Origin: Pseudomonas brassicae
Lineage (GTDB): Bacteria; Pseudomonadota; Gammaproteobacteria; Pseudomonadales; Pseudomonadaceae
Reading direction: 5' to 3'
Assembly: GCF_010671725.1 (NCBI RefSeq)
Contig: NZ_JAAHBU010000152.1
Span: 1 to 49,592 of the forward strand
DNA: 49,592 bases
The notes beneath the pieces were generated by a model. The model was not told the origin of the DNA. It did no database searches and was given only the letters and a program-made list of their open reading frames with translations. Shown here one piece after another: positions 40,720 to 49,592 of this stretch (position 1 is the first letter of the stretch; each line of letters opens with the position of its first letter). The position numbers were made by a program, and so were the translations under genes.

Positions 40720-42168
40720 GTGACTCAGAAGCCCGACCAGTGTCTTGGTGAGTGGATCGATCGTGAAGCGCTTGCAGAAGCGATGATCCCGCTTATCGGT
40801 CAGCTCTACCGCAATAACAATGTGGTGAGCTCGATCTATGGCCGTAGCCTGATCAACCGTTCGGTGATCGCGATCCTCAAAGCCCACCGCTTTGCCCGTC
40901 ATCGCCAGACCGACGAAACCGAACTGTCTGTCCACGAGACATTCCCGCTGCTCAAGGCCATGAGCGAGCTCAAGCTGGGCGCCGCTTCTGTCGACCTGGG
41001 CAAGCTGGCCAACAAGTTCAAGCAAGAAGGCCGCGGCCGCAGCGCCGAGCAGTTCGTGCGTGAAGAAATGGCCGATGTGGTTGGTCAGCAGAACGCCTCT
41101 GCACGCAAGGGCACCGACGTGGTCCTGTACGGCTTCGGTCGTATCGGCCGTCTGCTGGCGCGCATCCTGATCGAGAAGACCGGTGGTGGCGACGGCCTGC
41201 GCCTGCGCGCCATCGTGGTGCGCAAAGGTGCCGAGAACGACCTGGTCAAGCGTGCCAGCCTGCTGCGCCGCGACTCGGTGCACGGCCCGTTCGATGGCAC
41301 CATCACCATCGACGAAGAAAACAGCACCATCACCGCCAACGGCAACCTGATCCAGGTTATCTACGCGAAGAACCCGAGCGAAGTCGACTATACCCAGTAC
41401 GGTATCGAGAACGCCCTGATCGTCGACAATACCGGCGTATGGCGTGATGCCGACGGTCTGGGCCAGCACCTGGCCTGCCCGGGCGCTTCACGCGTGATCC
41501 TCACCGCACCCGGCAAGGGCGCGCTGAAGAACATCGTGCACGGCATCAACCATGGCGAAATCAGCGCGGACGACAAGATCATTTCGGCCGCTTCGTGCAC
41601 CACCAACGCCATCGTGCCGGTGCTCAAGGCGGTCAACGACAAGTTCGGCATCGTCAATGGCCACGTTGAAACGGTTCACTCGTACACCAACGACCAGAAC
41701 CTGATCGACAACTTCCACAAAGGCAGCCGCCGTGGTCGTTCCGCTGCACTGAACATGGTCATCACCGAGACCGGCGCAGCCACTGCCGCCGCCAAGGCGC
41801 TGCCTGTGCTCAAGGGCAAGCTGACCGGTAATGCGATCCGTGTACCGACGCCGAACGTGTCGATGGCGATCCTGAACCTGAATCTGGAAAAGGCCACCAG
41901 CCGCGACGAGATCAACGAGTACCTGCGCCAGATGGCCATGCACTCGGACCTGCACAAGCAGATCGACTTCGTCAGCTCGCAGGAAGTGGTTTCCAGCGAC
42001 TTCGTGGGTTCGCGCCACGCAGGCGTGGTCGACGCCGAAGCCACCATCTGCAATGACAACCGTGTTGTGCTGTACGTCTGGTACGACAACGAATTCGGTT
42101 ACAGCTGCCAGGTAGTGCGTGTGATGGAAGACATGGCTGGGGTCAACCCGCCAGCCTTCCCACGCTAA
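40720..42168 (+). CDS. gap: Glyceraldehyde-3-phosphate dehydrogenase, N-terminally extended type
   Basis: 482 residues, compared with ~335 for classical GAPDH. An N-terminal helical extension of about 125 residues precedes the Rossmann domain (VVLYGFGRIGRLLARILIEK). The catalytic centre is present (SAASCTTNAIVPVLKAVN, with Cys and, later, the His region GHVETVHSYTNDQNL). This long class is the Pseudomonas gap beside mfd, thought to work in the gluconeogenic direction; cofactor preference cannot be read here. I prefer the GTG at 40720 because GGAAGG precedes it; an ATG five codons earlier has no ribosome site. It has its own promoter and a very strong terminator. Confidence 0.93.
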   Translation: MTQKPDQCLGEWIDREALAEAMIPLIGQLYRNNNVVSSIYGRSLINRSVIAILKAHRFARHRQTDETELSVHETFPLLKAMSELKLGAASVDLGKLANKFKQEGRGRSAEQFVREEMADVVGQQNASARKGTDVVLYGFGRIGRLLARILIEKTGGGDGLRLRAIVVRKGAENDLVKRASLLRRDSVHGPFDGTITIDEENSTITANGNLIQVIYAKNPSEVDYTQYGIENALIVDNTGVWRDADGLGQHLACPGASRVILTAPGKGALKNIVHGINHGEISADDKIISAASCTTNAIVPVLKAVNDKFGIVNGHVETVHSYTNDQNLIDNFHKGSRRGRSAALNMVITETGAATAAAKALPVLKGKLTGNAIRVPTPNVSMAILNLNLEKATSRDEINEYLRQMAMHSDLHKQIDFVSSQEVVSSDFVGSRHAGVVDAEATICNDNRVVLYVWYDNEFGYSCQVVRVMEDMAGVNPPAFPR

Positions 42169-42190
42169 GCTTTACGCTGCGTTGAAAAAA

Positions 42191-42219
42191 CGGGAACCTT
42201 CGGGTTCCCGTTTTTTTTT
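42191..42219 (+). terminator. Strong terminator after gap
   Basis: CGGGAACC-TTCG-GGTTCCCG, a stable UUCG tetraloop hairpin, followed by nine T and preceded by six A. Confidence 0.95.
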
Positions 42220-42238
42220 GCTCTACAGGAGGCGCCGA

Positions 42239-43243
42239 GTGAAGTGTGCAGGGATGGCAGTGCTGGCCTGCGCGGCAGTGCTGGCGGGGTGCGGGCAAGG
42301 CGACGCGCTGGAGCGCATCAGTGGCCCGACCATGGGCAGCAGCTATACCGTGCAGTACGTGCGGCGTGCCGGTGGCCCTGCACCCGCGACGGTGAAGGGC
42401 GAGGTGCAGGTGGTCCTGGAGGGTATCGACCAGCGCTTTTCCACCTATCGCAGTGATTCGCTGATCGGGCAGTTCAATCAATTGCCGGCCAACCGTTGCC
42501 AGGCAATGCCCGCCGATGTGTTGCAACTGGTGCGCGTGGGCGAGCAGCTGTCGCGTCAGAGCGACGGTGCGTTCGACCTGACGGTGGAACCATTGCTGGA
42601 CCTGTGGGGCTTCGGTCCGCAGGCGCGTGCCGAGGCGGTTCCCGAGGCCGGGGTGTTGGCCAGGGTGCGTGAGCGTGTGGGCTACCAGCACCTGCATATC
42701 GACGGCCAGCAGTTGTGCAAGGACGCCGCTGTCGAAGTCGATTTCAACAGTATTGCCGCCGGCCACGCGGTCGACCTGATTACCGAGCGCTTGCGTGCCC
42801 TGGGGCTGGACAGTTTTCTGGTGGAGGCCACCGGCGAGCTGAAGGCCGTGGGGCGCAAGCCTGATGGCAGCGCCTGGCGCGTCGCACTCGAACTGCCTCG
42901 CGATGACCGCCAGATTGCCCAGCAGGTGGTGCCGGTGGATGGCCATGGGGTGTCCACGTCGGGTGACTACCGCCACTATTTCGAGGACAATGGCCGGCGT
43001 TATTCACATACCTTCGATGCGCGCCTGGGGCGGCCGGTGAGCCACGCTCTGGCGTCGGTGACCGTGCTGGCGCCGACGGCGCTGATGGCCGACGGCTATT
43101 CGACCCTGCTGCTGATACTGGGGCCCGAGCAGGGCTGGCGCTTTGCGCTGGAGCACCAGATTGCGGCGGTGTTCGTGAGCCGTGTCGAGGGTGGGTTTGT
43201 TTCCCGGGCCACGCCGGCGTTCAATATGATCGCAGGGGAATGA
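42239..43243 (+). CDS. apbE: FAD:protein FMN transferase ApbE
   Basis: 334-residue lipoprotein: a short signal peptide ending LAGC with acylated Cys18. The ApbE domain starts ISGPTMGSSYTVQYV and has DQRFSTYRSDSLIGQFN, the core VDFNSIAAGHAVDLI and HTFDARLGRPVSHALASVTV. It covalently attaches FMN to threonine in periplasmic flavoproteins such as Nqr/Rnf subunits, using FAD. Start GTG at 42239 with AGGAGG seven bases upstream; this choice puts the lipobox at the right place. It follows the gap terminator and lies 185 bases before sthA. Confidence 0.92.
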   Translation: MKCAGMAVLACAAVLAGCGQGDALERISGPTMGSSYTVQYVRRAGGPAPATVKGEVQVVLEGIDQRFSTYRSDSLIGQFNQLPANRCQAMPADVLQLVRVGEQLSRQSDGAFDLTVEPLLDLWGFGPQARAEAVPEAGVLARVRERVGYQHLHIDGQQLCKDAAVEVDFNSIAAGHAVDLITERLRALGLDSFLVEATGELKAVGRKPDGSAWRVALELPRDDRQIAQQVVPVDGHGVSTSGDYRHYFEDNGRRYSHTFDARLGRPVSHALASVTVLAPTALMADGYSTLLLILGPEQGWRFALEHQIAAVFVSRVEGGFVSRATPAFNMIAGE

Positions 43244-43428
43244 GGCGAGCCGGGCAGCGCTGAATAGATGTAGTGCAGAGAAAAATAGCCTACGACGCGA
43301 CCAAGGGTTAATGTGCGCGGCGTTCAAGCTTGATTAGACTGCACCCGAATTTTTGCATGGCGCCGCTGGCGACATGATGTAGCCCCGGAGGTCAATGTGG
43401 CGTCCGGGCCTGTTCTGAAGGAGTACGC

Positions 43429-44823
43429 ATGGCTGTCTACAACTACGACGTAGTGGTGTTGGGTTCCGGCCCGGCAGGAGAAGGGGCGGCAATGAACGCC
43501 GCCAAAGCAGGACGCAAGGTAGCGATGGTCGATAGCCGTCGCCAGGTCGGCGGTAACTGCACCCATCTGGGCACCATCCCGTCCAAGGCCCTGCGTCACT
43601 CGGTGCGCCAGATCATGCAGTTCAACACCAACCCGATGTTCCGGGCCATTGGTGAGCCGCGCTGGTTCTCCTTCCCCGACGTGCTGAAAAGCGCCGAGAA
43701 GGTCATCTCCAAGCAAGTCGCCTCGCGTACCGGCTACTACGCGCGCAACCGTGTCGACGTGTTCTTCGGCACCGGCAGCTTCGCCGACGAGCAGACCATC
43801 GAAGTGGTCTGCGCCAATGGCGTGGTCGAGAAGCTGGTGGCCAAGCACATCATCATCGCCACCGGCTCGCGCCCGTATCGCCCGGCCGACATCGACTTCC
43901 ACCACCCGCGTATCTACGATAGCGACACCATCCTGAGCCTGGGCCACACCCCGCGCAAACTGATCGTGTACGGCGCCGGTGTGATCGGTTGCGAATACGC
44001 CTCGATCTTCAGCGGCCTGGGTGTGCTGGTCGAGCTGGTGGACAACCGCGGCCAGTTGCTGAGCTTCCTCGACTCCGAGATTTCCCAGGCGTTGAGCTAC
44101 CACTTCAGCAACAACAACATCACCGTGCGCCACAACGAAGAGTACGAGCGTGTCGAAGGCCTGGACAACGGGGTGATCCTGCACCTGAAGTCGGGCAAGA
44201 AGATCAAGGCCGACGCCTTGCTGTGGTGCAACGGGCGTACCGGCAACACCGACCGCCTGGGCCTGGAAAACATCGGCGTGAAGGTCAACAGCCGTGGCCA
44301 GATCGAAGTGGACGAGGCCTATCGTACCTGTGTGCCGAACATCTACGGCGCCGGTGACGTGATCGGCTGGCCAAGCCTGGCCAGTGCGGCGCATGACCAG
44401 GGCCGTTCGGCCGCTGGCAGCATCGTCGACAATGGCAGCTGGCGCTTCGTCAACGACGTGCCCACGGGCATCTACACCATTCCCGAGATCAGCTCGATCG
44501 GCAAGAACGAGCAGGAGCTGACCCAGGCCAAGGTGCCGTACGAAGTGGGCAAGGCGTTCTTCAAGGGCATGGCGCGCGCGCAGATCGCCGGTGAGCCACA
44601 GGGCATGCTGAAGATCCTGTTCCACCGCGAAACCCTGCAGATCCTGGGCGTGCACTGCTTCGGCTACCAGGCCTCGGAGATCGTGCACATCGGCCAGGCC
44701 ATCATGGACCAGCCGGGTGAGCAGAACACGCTGAAGTACTTCGTCAACACCACGTTCAACTACCCGACCATGGCCGAAGCCTATCGGGTTGCCGCCTACG
44801 ACGGCCTCAACCGGCTTTTTTGA
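43429..44823 (+). CDS. sthA: Soluble pyridine nucleotide transhydrogenase SthA
   Basis: 464 residues, a flavoprotein of the disulfide reductase family that interconverts NADPH and NADH. The FAD motif is [20 protein letters not shown]. The usual redox-active cysteine pair is absent ([14 protein letters not shown] has only one Cys), which distinguishes SthA from lipoamide dehydrogenase or glutathione reductase. The NAD(P) motif is [20 protein letters not shown]. The C-terminal interface domain is complete ([18 protein letters not shown]). ATG at 43429 with AAGGAG. It probably balances NADPH produced by the Entner-Doudoroff pathway. Confidence 0.97.
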   Translation: MAVYNYDVVVLGSGPAGEGAAMNAAKAGRKVAMVDSRRQVGGNCTHLGTIPSKALRHSVRQIMQFNTNPMFRAIGEPRWFSFPDVLKSAEKVISKQVASRTGYYARNRVDVFFGTGSFADEQTIEVVCANGVVEKLVAKHIIIATGSRPYRPADIDFHHPRIYDSDTILSLGHTPRKLIVYGAGVIGCEYASIFSGLGVLVELVDNRGQLLSFLDSEISQALSYHFSNNNITVRHNEEYERVEGLDNGVILHLKSGKKIKADALLWCNGRTGNTDRLGLENIGVKVNSRGQIEVDEAYRTCVPNIYGAGDVIGWPSLASAAHDQGRSAAGSIVDNGSWRFVNDVPTGIYTIPEISSIGKNEQELTQAKVPYEVGKAFFKGMARAQIAGEPQGMLKILFHRETLQILGVHCFGYQASEIVHIGQAIMDQPGEQNTLKYFVNTTFNYPTMAEAYRVAAYDGLNRLF

Positions 44824-44827
44824 GCGG

Positions 44828-44856
44828 CTCCGGCCGGTGGCCTGAGCCGGCCGGGG
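44828..44856. terminator. GC-rich hairpin between convergent sthA and glpQ
   Basis: Ten-pair stem (CTCCGGCCGG with CCGGCCGGGG, one G-U) just after the sthA stop; no T-run, so it is a weak intrinsic terminator at best. Confidence 0.5.
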
Positions 44857-44865
44857 AGACCGATT

Positions 44866-45588
44866 TCAGCGATTCTCGAGGGTGGCGCTGGCCAAACCGG
44901 GAAAGTCTGTAATCAGGCTGTCTACGCCGAAGTCAGCGAGCCGCAGCATCAGCGCCGGCTCGTTGACTGTCCATACCGACACATGCAACCCCTGACGCTG
45001 GGCCTTGGCCAGGCGCTCGGGGGTGCAGTGCGTCCAGTTCAATGCCAGCAGATTGCAGCCATAGTTCTGTGCGACCTTCAACGGGTCGAGCCAGGTGTAT
45101 TCGGCGACCAGGCCGCGGGCAATGTCCGGGGTCAGCTCCAGGGCTGCGCCCAGCACTTCCCGTGAGCTGGAGGTGATGGTGACCTTGTCCAGCAGGCCGA
45201 AGCGCTGGGCCATTTCGCGAATCGCCAGCACCGTGGTAGCGGCGCGGGTACGTGAGGCGCTTTTGACCTCAAGCTGCCAGTGTTCGAAATCACACTGCTC
45301 GAACAGCGTCTCCAGGCGCGGGATCGGGCAGGGCGTGACCCATCCAGGGCCGCCCTTGCGCGCATCGTAGGTCGCCAGGTCGGCGGCGCTATGTTCCACC
45401 ACCTTGCCGCCACGACCGGTGGTGCGTTTGAGGCTGGGGTCGTGGATGACCATCAGCTCGTTGTCGGACGACAGGTGCAGGTCCAGCTCGCAACGGCGAA
45501 CGCCGTGGCTCAGGCATTGCTGGAAACTGCTCAGGGTGTTCTCGGGGGCTTCGCCCTTGGCGCCGCGGTGGCCGTAAATCTGGGTCAC
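44866..45588 (-). CDS. glpQ: Glycerophosphodiester phosphodiesterase
   Basis: 240 residues of the GDPD TIM-barrel family. It hydrolyses glycerophosphodiesters to glycerol-3-phosphate and an alcohol. The catalytic start is IYGHRGAKGEAPENT (His and Arg-Gly, with the metal-binding Glu), followed by CELDLHLSSDNELMVIHDPS with the second catalytic His. Later parts are ALNWTHCTPERL, VWTVNEPALMLRLADFGVDS and LITDFP. There is no signal peptide, so it resembles the cytoplasmic UgpQ more than periplasmic GlpQ. Start GTG at 45588 with AAGGAAC. It lies 26 bases after the PilZ gene, probably co-transcribed. Confidence 0.92.
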   Translation of the reverse strand: MTQIYGHRGAKGEAPENTLSSFQQCLSHGVRRCELDLHLSSDNELMVIHDPSLKRTTGRGGKVVEHSAADLATYDARKGGPGWVTPCPIPRLETLFEQCDFEHWQLEVKSASRTRAATTVLAIREMAQRFGLLDKVTITSSSREVLGAALELTPDIARGLVAEYTWLDPLKVAQNYGCNLLALNWTHCTPERLAKAQRQGLHVSVWTVNEPALMLRLADFGVDSLITDFPGLASATLENR

Positions 45589-45614
45589 GTTTGTTCCTTC
45601 AAGAAAAGTGAAAC

Positions 45615-46202
45615 TCAGGAGGCGCTCGGATCGTTCTGTTCCAGAGCCTGGCGACGTTGCTGCGCCTGCTTCTGGAGGATATAGCGTGCCAGCAGCTGGC
45701 GTTGCGCGTCGGTCATGTCGACGAACTCGGTGCCGATCTCGAACAGGCCGTCGGCCTTGCTGTCGCAGTGGGTCACCTTGGCCCGCAGCAGCAGCCCGAG
45801 CGCCTGGGGCATCAGCACCATCTTCACCGCCACGCGGCTGCCGGCCGTGATGGGCTGGGCCTGGCGCACTTCGATGCCGCCCTCCGAGAGCACCACCGCG
45901 CGTGCTTCGCCGATCTGCCCCAGCAGCGTCTGTGCAACCACGGCACTGAGCAGGTCGATGCGCTTGTTCTGCGCCTTGAGAAAGGCGGCCAGGGTGCGGT
46001 CCTTGTCACTGAGTTGGCGCAGCAGGTGCTGGGACTCGAACTCGCTCAGGTGCAATTCGCTGAGCAGGTTGAACAGTGGCGAAGCATCCTGCAACAACTC
46101 GCCGCCCAAGGCCTCTGCGGCGCTCAGCGGGGTAATTTCCAGTGCGATCCGATCCTCGATACGGTAGTATTCGCGGCGATCTTCTTCATCTAATGTCGAC
46201 AT
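45615..46202 (-). CDS. PilZ domain protein with inserted helices
   Basis: 195 residues. The first c-di-GMP motif R-x3-R is present as RREYYRIEDR near residue 10. About 90 residues of charged helix follow (SPLFNLLSELHLSEFESQHL, DKDRTLAAFLKAQNKRIDLL) before the beta-barrel. The second motif D/N-x-S-x-x-G is altered to V104-L-S-E-G-G, lacking the acidic/amide residue. The barrel continues ITAGSRVAVKMVLMPQ and KADGLFEIGTEFVDM. Inserted long helices recall tetrameric PilZ proteins. c-di-GMP binding is therefore uncertain. ATG at 46202, weak ribosome site. Upstream of glpQ on the same strand. Confidence 0.85.
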   Translation of the reverse strand: MSTLDEEDRREYYRIEDRIALEITPLSAAEALGGELLQDASPLFNLLSELHLSEFESQHLLRQLSDKDRTLAAFLKAQNKRIDLLSAVVAQTLLGQIGEARAVVLSEGGIEVRQAQPITAGSRVAVKMVLMPQALGLLLRAKVTHCDSKADGLFEIGTEFVDMTDAQRQLLARYILQKQAQQRRQALEQNDPSAS

Positions 46203-46296
46203 GGCGAACCCATGGTAGCGGCGGTGGTCTGAGTGTAAAGCTGCTATTCAAGCCCCGCCACAAGGACGTTCCTCTTTCCTCCGAACAAGCCCCGAC

Positions 46297-47547
46297 ATGT
46301 TCAGACCTCTTTTCGTATTTATCGGTACGCGTTACACCCGTGCCAAGCGTCGCAACCACTTCGTCTCGTTCATTTCGCTGACCTCGATGATCGGCCTCGC
46401 CCTGGGCGTGGTGGTGATGATCGTGGTGCTGTCGGTGATGAATGGCTTCGATCATGAGATGCGTACCCGCGTGCTGGGCATGGTGCCCCATGCCACCCTC
46501 GAAACCGGGCAGCCGATCAGCGACTGGCCGGCCCTTGCCGATACAGTAAAGCAGAACCCGGCGGTGCTGGCGGTGGCGCCGTTCACCCAGATGCAGGGCC
46601 TGCTGACCCATGACGGCAAGGTACAGAAGGTGCTGCTCAACGGCATTGACCCTGCGCAAGAACGTCAGGTGTCGATCATCGACGACTTCGTGCGCGAGGG
46701 TAAGCTCGATGCACTGGCCCCCGGCAGCTTCGGCATCATGATCGGCGACAAGGCCGCGACCAAGCTGGGCGTGGGCATCGGTGACAAGCTGACCTTCGTT
46801 GCCCCCGAGGTCACCGTGACCCCGGCCGGCATGTTCCCGCGCATGAAGCGCTTTACCGTGGTCGGCATCTTCCACGTGGGGGCTGGCGAGATCGACGGCT
46901 ACCTGGGCCTGACCAACCTGTCCGACCTGTCGCGCCTGCACCGCTGGAAAGCCGATCAGGTGCAGGGCCTGCGCCTGAAGTTCGACGACCTGTTCCAGGC
47001 GCCGCGGGTGGCCTGGAACATTGCCCAGAACCTGGGCGAGCACGAGTTCTATGCGCGTGACTGGACCCGCAGCCACGGCAACCTGTACCAGGCCATCCGT
47101 ATGGAGAAAGCCATGATCGGCCTGCTGTTGCTGCTGATCGTGGCGGTGGCGGCGTTCAACATCATTTCCACCCTGGTGATGGTGGTCAACGACAAGAAGG
47201 GTGACATCGCCATCCTGCGCACCCTGGGCTCCACGCCGGGGCAGATCATGGCGATCTTCATGGTGCAGGGCACCGTGATCGGCGTGGTCGGCACCCTGAT
47301 CGGCGCGGTGGTCGGCATTGCCGCGGCGTTGAACGTGAGCGCGGCGATTGCCGGCCTGGAGCGGCTGATCGGGCACAAGTTCCTGAGCGCCGACGTGTAC
47401 TTCATCGATTACCTGCCGTCGCAGGTCATGGCCGAAGACGTGTGGATGGTCTGCGGCGCGGCGCTGGTCCTGAGTTTCCTCGCCACCCTGTATCCGGCCT
47501 GGCGTGCGGCACGCACCCAGCCTGCGGAGGCGCTACGTTATGAGTGA
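46297..47547 (+). CDS. lolC: Lipoprotein-releasing ABC transporter permease LolC
   Basis: 416 residues. Together with LolD and LolE it extracts outer-membrane lipoproteins from the inner membrane and hands them to LolA. TM1 is about residues 27-48 ([20 protein letters not shown]), a ~200-residue periplasmic MacB-like domain follows, and three TMs make up the C-terminal FtsX domain ([20 protein letters not shown]). The start motif [20 protein letters not shown] is the family N-terminus. The ATG at 46297 lacks a clear Shine-Dalgarno sequence. It closely resembles the LolE encoded two genes later. The stop overlaps the lolD start. Confidence 0.94.
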   Translation: MFRPLFVFIGTRYTRAKRRNHFVSFISLTSMIGLALGVVVMIVVLSVMNGFDHEMRTRVLGMVPHATLETGQPISDWPALADTVKQNPAVLAVAPFTQMQGLLTHDGKVQKVLLNGIDPAQERQVSIIDDFVREGKLDALAPGSFGIMIGDKAATKLGVGIGDKLTFVAPEVTVTPAGMFPRMKRFTVVGIFHVGAGEIDGYLGLTNLSDLSRLHRWKADQVQGLRLKFDDLFQAPRVAWNIAQNLGEHEFYARDWTRSHGNLYQAIRMEKAMIGLLLLLIVAVAAFNIISTLVMVVNDKKGDIAILRTLGSTPGQIMAIFMVQGTVIGVVGTLIGAVVGIAAALNVSAAIAGLERLIGHKFLSADVYFIDYLPSQVMAEDVWMVCGAALVLSFLATLYPAWRAARTQPAEALRYE

Positions 47548-48238
47548 GTTGGGCATGAGTGATAAAGCAGTGCTGAGTTGCCGCAACCTGGGCAAGTCCT
47601 ACGAGGAAGGCCCGGAGTCGGTGCAGGTGTTGTCGGGCTTGCAGCTGGAGTTGCACCCCGGTGAGCGCGTCGCGATCGTGGGCAGTTCGGGCTCGGGCAA
47701 GAGTACCTTGCTCAACCTGCTGGGCGGTCTCGATACGCCGACCAGCGGTAGCGTATGGCTGGCCGGTGAAGAGCTGTCGGCACTTGGCGAGCGTGCGCGC
47801 GGCCTGCTGCGCAACCGTGCGCTGGGCTTCGTCTACCAGTTCCACCACTTGCTGCCGGAGTTCACCGCGCTGGAGAACGTGTGCATGCCCCTGTTGATCG
47901 GCCGCACGCCGATCCCCGAGGCCCGCGAGCGTGCCGAGGCATTGCTCAAGCGCGTTGGCCTGGGCCACCGCCTGACCCACAAGCCGGCCGAACTGTCCGG
48001 TGGCGAGCGTCAGCGTGTAGCGATTGCAAGGGCGCTGGTCAACCGGCCGGGCCTGGTGATGCTCGACGAGCCTACCGGCAACCTCGACCATCACACTGCC
48101 CAGGGCATTCAGGACCTGATGCAGGAACTGAGCAGCTCGTCGCAGACGGCGTTCCTGGTGGTGACCCACGACCTCAACCTGGCGCGCCAGATGGACCGCG
48201 TGCTGCGTCTGGAAGACGGGCGACTGGTGTCGATCTGA
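47540..48238 (+). CDS. lolD: Lipoprotein-releasing ABC transporter ATPase LolD
   Basis: 232 residues (227 if the second ATG is used). It is the ATPase powering lipoprotein release. Walker A is GSSGSGKST, the Q-loop [17 protein letters not shown], the signature [15 protein letters not shown] and Walker [13 protein letters not shown]. The ATG at 47540 is preceded by GGAGG at nine bases and overlaps the lolC stop; a second in-frame ATG at 47555 gives the MSDKAV start more usual in the family. Translational coupling in lolCDE. Confidence 0.95.
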   Translation: MSELGMSDKAVLSCRNLGKSYEEGPESVQVLSGLQLELHPGERVAIVGSSGSGKSTLLNLLGGLDTPTSGSVWLAGEELSALGERARGLLRNRALGFVYQFHHLLPEFTALENVCMPLLIGRTPIPEARERAEALLKRVGLGHRLTHKPAELSGGERQRVAIARALVNRPGLVMLDEPTGNLDHHTAQGIQDLMQELSSSSQTAFLVVTHDLNLARQMDRVLRLEDGRLVSI

Positions 48239-48253
48239 GCTGGCAGTACAGGT

Positions 48254-48275
48254 GGCCCGCCGAGCGTGGTGGGCC
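48254..48275 (+). repeat. Hairpin between lolD and lolE
   Basis: GGCCCGCC/GGTGGGCC pair (one G-U) and are followed by a T/C-rich tract (TTTCTTTTCTTT). It is terminator-like inside the operon and may lower lolE expression. Confidence 0.5.
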
Positions 48276-48310
48276 CCGTGTTTCTTTTCTTTACCTGGGT
48301 GCTTCAGTTC

Positions 48311-49555
48311 ATGTTCAGACCCTTGTCAATTTTCATCGGTGCGCGTTACACCCGTGCCAAGCGTCGCAATCACTTCATCTCGTTCATCTCGATGACGTCG
48401 ATGATCGGCCTGTCCCTGGGCGTGCTGGCAATGATCGTGGTGCTGTCGGTGATGAACGGCTTCCAGCGTGAAATGAGCGCGCGGATCCTGGGCATGGTGC
48501 CGCATGCGGCGGTGCTCGGTGCCACGCCGCTGGACAACTGGCAGGCAGTGGCCGATGCCGCGTCGAAGAACCCCGAGGTGGTGGCCGCCGCGCCGCTGAC
48601 CGAAATGGAAGGCATGCTGTCGTACAAGGGCTCGATGCAGCCGATCCAGATCAGCGGCATCGACCCGGCGCAGGAAGGCAAGGTTTCGATCGTCGCCGAC
48701 CACATCGTGCAAGGGCGTCTCGATGACCTCAAGCCGGGTGAGTTCGGCGTGGTGGTGGGCGAGATGACGGCACGCCGCTTTCGCTTGAATGTCGGCGACA
48801 AGTTGACCCTGATCGTGCCAGAGGTGAGCTCAGCACCCGGGGGCATCACCCCGCGCATGCAGCGCCTTAACGTGGTGGGCGTGTTCAAGGTGGGCGCCGA
48901 GCTGGATGGTTCCATGGGCCTGATTCACATGGCCGATGCGGCGACCATGCAGCGCTGGGAGCCTGGCCAGGTGCAGGGCGTGCGGCTCAAGGTCAAGGAC
49001 CTGTACAGCGCGCCGCAGGTATCGGCGGCAATCGTCGCGCAGCTGGGCGGCCAGTACCGTGCCGATGACTGGACGCACACACAGGGCAGCCTGTTCAGTG
49101 CCATGAAGATGGAAAAGACCATGATCGGCCTGCTGCTGATGATGATCATCGCGGTAGCGGCGTTCAACATCATTGCCACCCTGATCATGGTGGTGAACGA
49201 CAAGGGCGCGGATATCGCCATCCTGCGCACCATCGGCGCGACGCCAGCGCAGATCATGGGCACGTTCATGGTGCAGGGCAGCCTGATCGGCGTGGTCGGT
49301 ACGTTGATCGGCGGCGTGCTGGGCGTGATTGCCGCGCTCAACGTGAGCCAGATCGTCGGCTGGCTGGAGCGGGTGAGTGGGCAGCATATCTTCACCTCCG
49401 ATGTGTACTTCATCAGCACCTTGCCATCGGAGCTGCAATGGGGTGATGTGGCGCTGATCTGCAGCGCCGGGCTGGTGATGAGTTTTCTTGCGACGCTGTA
49501 CCCGGCGTGGCGCGCTTCGCAGGTCGAGCCGGCGTACGCCTTGCGTTACGAGTAA
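48311..49555 (+). CDS. lolE: Lipoprotein-releasing ABC transporter permease LolE
   Basis: 414 residues, paralogue of the LolC above: [22 protein letters not shown]1 [20 protein letters not shown], the periplasmic domain, then [20 protein letters not shown] and two more TMs. LolE is the subunit that contacts the lipoprotein. Start at the ATG at 48311, since it aligns with the LolC N-terminus; the in-frame GTG at 48266 would add a hydrophobic stretch (VFLFFTWVLQF) with no match. The intervening hairpin and poor ribosome site suggest separate tuning. The stop is followed by REP sequence. Confidence 0.94.
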   Translation: MFRPLSIFIGARYTRAKRRNHFISFISMTSMIGLSLGVLAMIVVLSVMNGFQREMSARILGMVPHAAVLGATPLDNWQAVADAASKNPEVVAAAPLTEMEGMLSYKGSMQPIQISGIDPAQEGKVSIVADHIVQGRLDDLKPGEFGVVVGEMTARRFRLNVGDKLTLIVPEVSSAPGGITPRMQRLNVVGVFKVGAELDGSMGLIHMADAATMQRWEPGQVQGVRLKVKDLYSAPQVSAAIVAQLGGQYRADDWTHTQGSLFSAMKMEKTMIGLLLMMIIAVAAFNIIATLIMVVNDKGADIAILRTIGATPAQIMGTFMVQGSLIGVVGTLIGGVLGVIAALNVSQIVGWLERVSGQHIFTSDVYFISTLPSELQWGDVALICSAGLVMSFLATLYPAWRASQVEPAYALRYE

Positions 49556-49563
49556 TGCCCATG

Positions 49564-49592
49564 GGCCGCTGCGCGGCCATTCGCTGGCAAGC
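49564..49592. repeat. Start of a REP element at the window end
   Basis: GGCCGC-TGC-GCGGCC followed by ATTCGCTGGCAAGC, the same core as the REP arms at 33.7 kb. Cut by the window edge. Confidence 0.65.

Noticed and set aside
44830..44856. sthA 3' hairpin as a riboswitch or attenuator
   Set aside because: It lies between convergent stops and has no leader to control.

Overview
The window is high-GC bacterial DNA packed with core genes. Protein content, gene order (sulA-lexA-psrA-L,D-transpeptidase-nagZ, fadBA-topA, mfd-gap-sthA, lolCDE) and REP sequences at gene 3' ends point to a chromosome of the Pseudomonas putida group. This assignment comes from recognising families and synteny, not from a database search. 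I see no prophage, insertion sequence, CRISPR array, integrase or defence island.

Layout. 1-6.5 kb: small PA1571-type gene, MsbA-like ABC exporter, methyl-accepting chemotaxis protein, lipoprotein-type malate:quinone oxidoreductase, tRNA-Pro(CGG), YgdR-type lipoprotein. 6.6-11.2 kb: moaB-moeA (molybdenum cofactor), then on the minus strand a bifunctional mannose-1-P guanylyltransferase/mannose-6-P isomerase followed by a GT4 glycosyltransferase, a probable exopolysaccharide pair. 11.4-17 kb: YegS-type lipid kinase, NarX/NarL-type two-component pair, an AT-rich gene remnant, a degenerate Hpt-like protein next to cheV, and a MOSC protein. 17-22.2 kb: soluble lytic transglycosylase, ABC-F protein Uup, universal stress protein, a membrane-anchored unknown. 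22.6-33.7 kb: fadBA (fatty acid beta-oxidation), topA, small conserved genes, the SOS operon lexA-sulA, divergent psrA, L,D-transpeptidase and nagZ. 33.8-40.5 kb, minus strand: mfd, csiV, SNF2/SWIM helicase. 40.7-49.6 kb: N-terminally extended GAPDH, apbE, sthA, glycerophosphodiesterase, PilZ protein, lolCDE.

Regulation readable from the sequence: two tandem LexA boxes before lexA; two perfect abutting PsrA-type operators over the psrA promoter and a 9/10 match upstream of fadB, suggesting that the fatty-acid-responsive regulator and its beta-oxidation target lie 9 kb apart; a near-consensus sigma70 promoter for topA; and many intrinsic terminators.

The most striking anomaly is technical or evolutionary. 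Seven otherwise well-conserved genes (ABC exporter, moeA, glycosyltransferase, MOSC, fadB, DUF6586, mfd) are interrupted by eight single-base frameshifts. Every one is repaired by adding one base, and most lie in or beside short G/C runs. Because fadB, mfd and moeA would not be expected to decay together, I read this mainly as base-dropping errors in the assembly. I found no convincing undescribed multi-gene system; the best biological leads are the Hpt-like pseudo-phosphotransfer protein upstream of cheV, the helix-inserted PilZ protein with a degenerate motif, the AT-rich ORF remnant, and the PsrA operator upstream of fadB.
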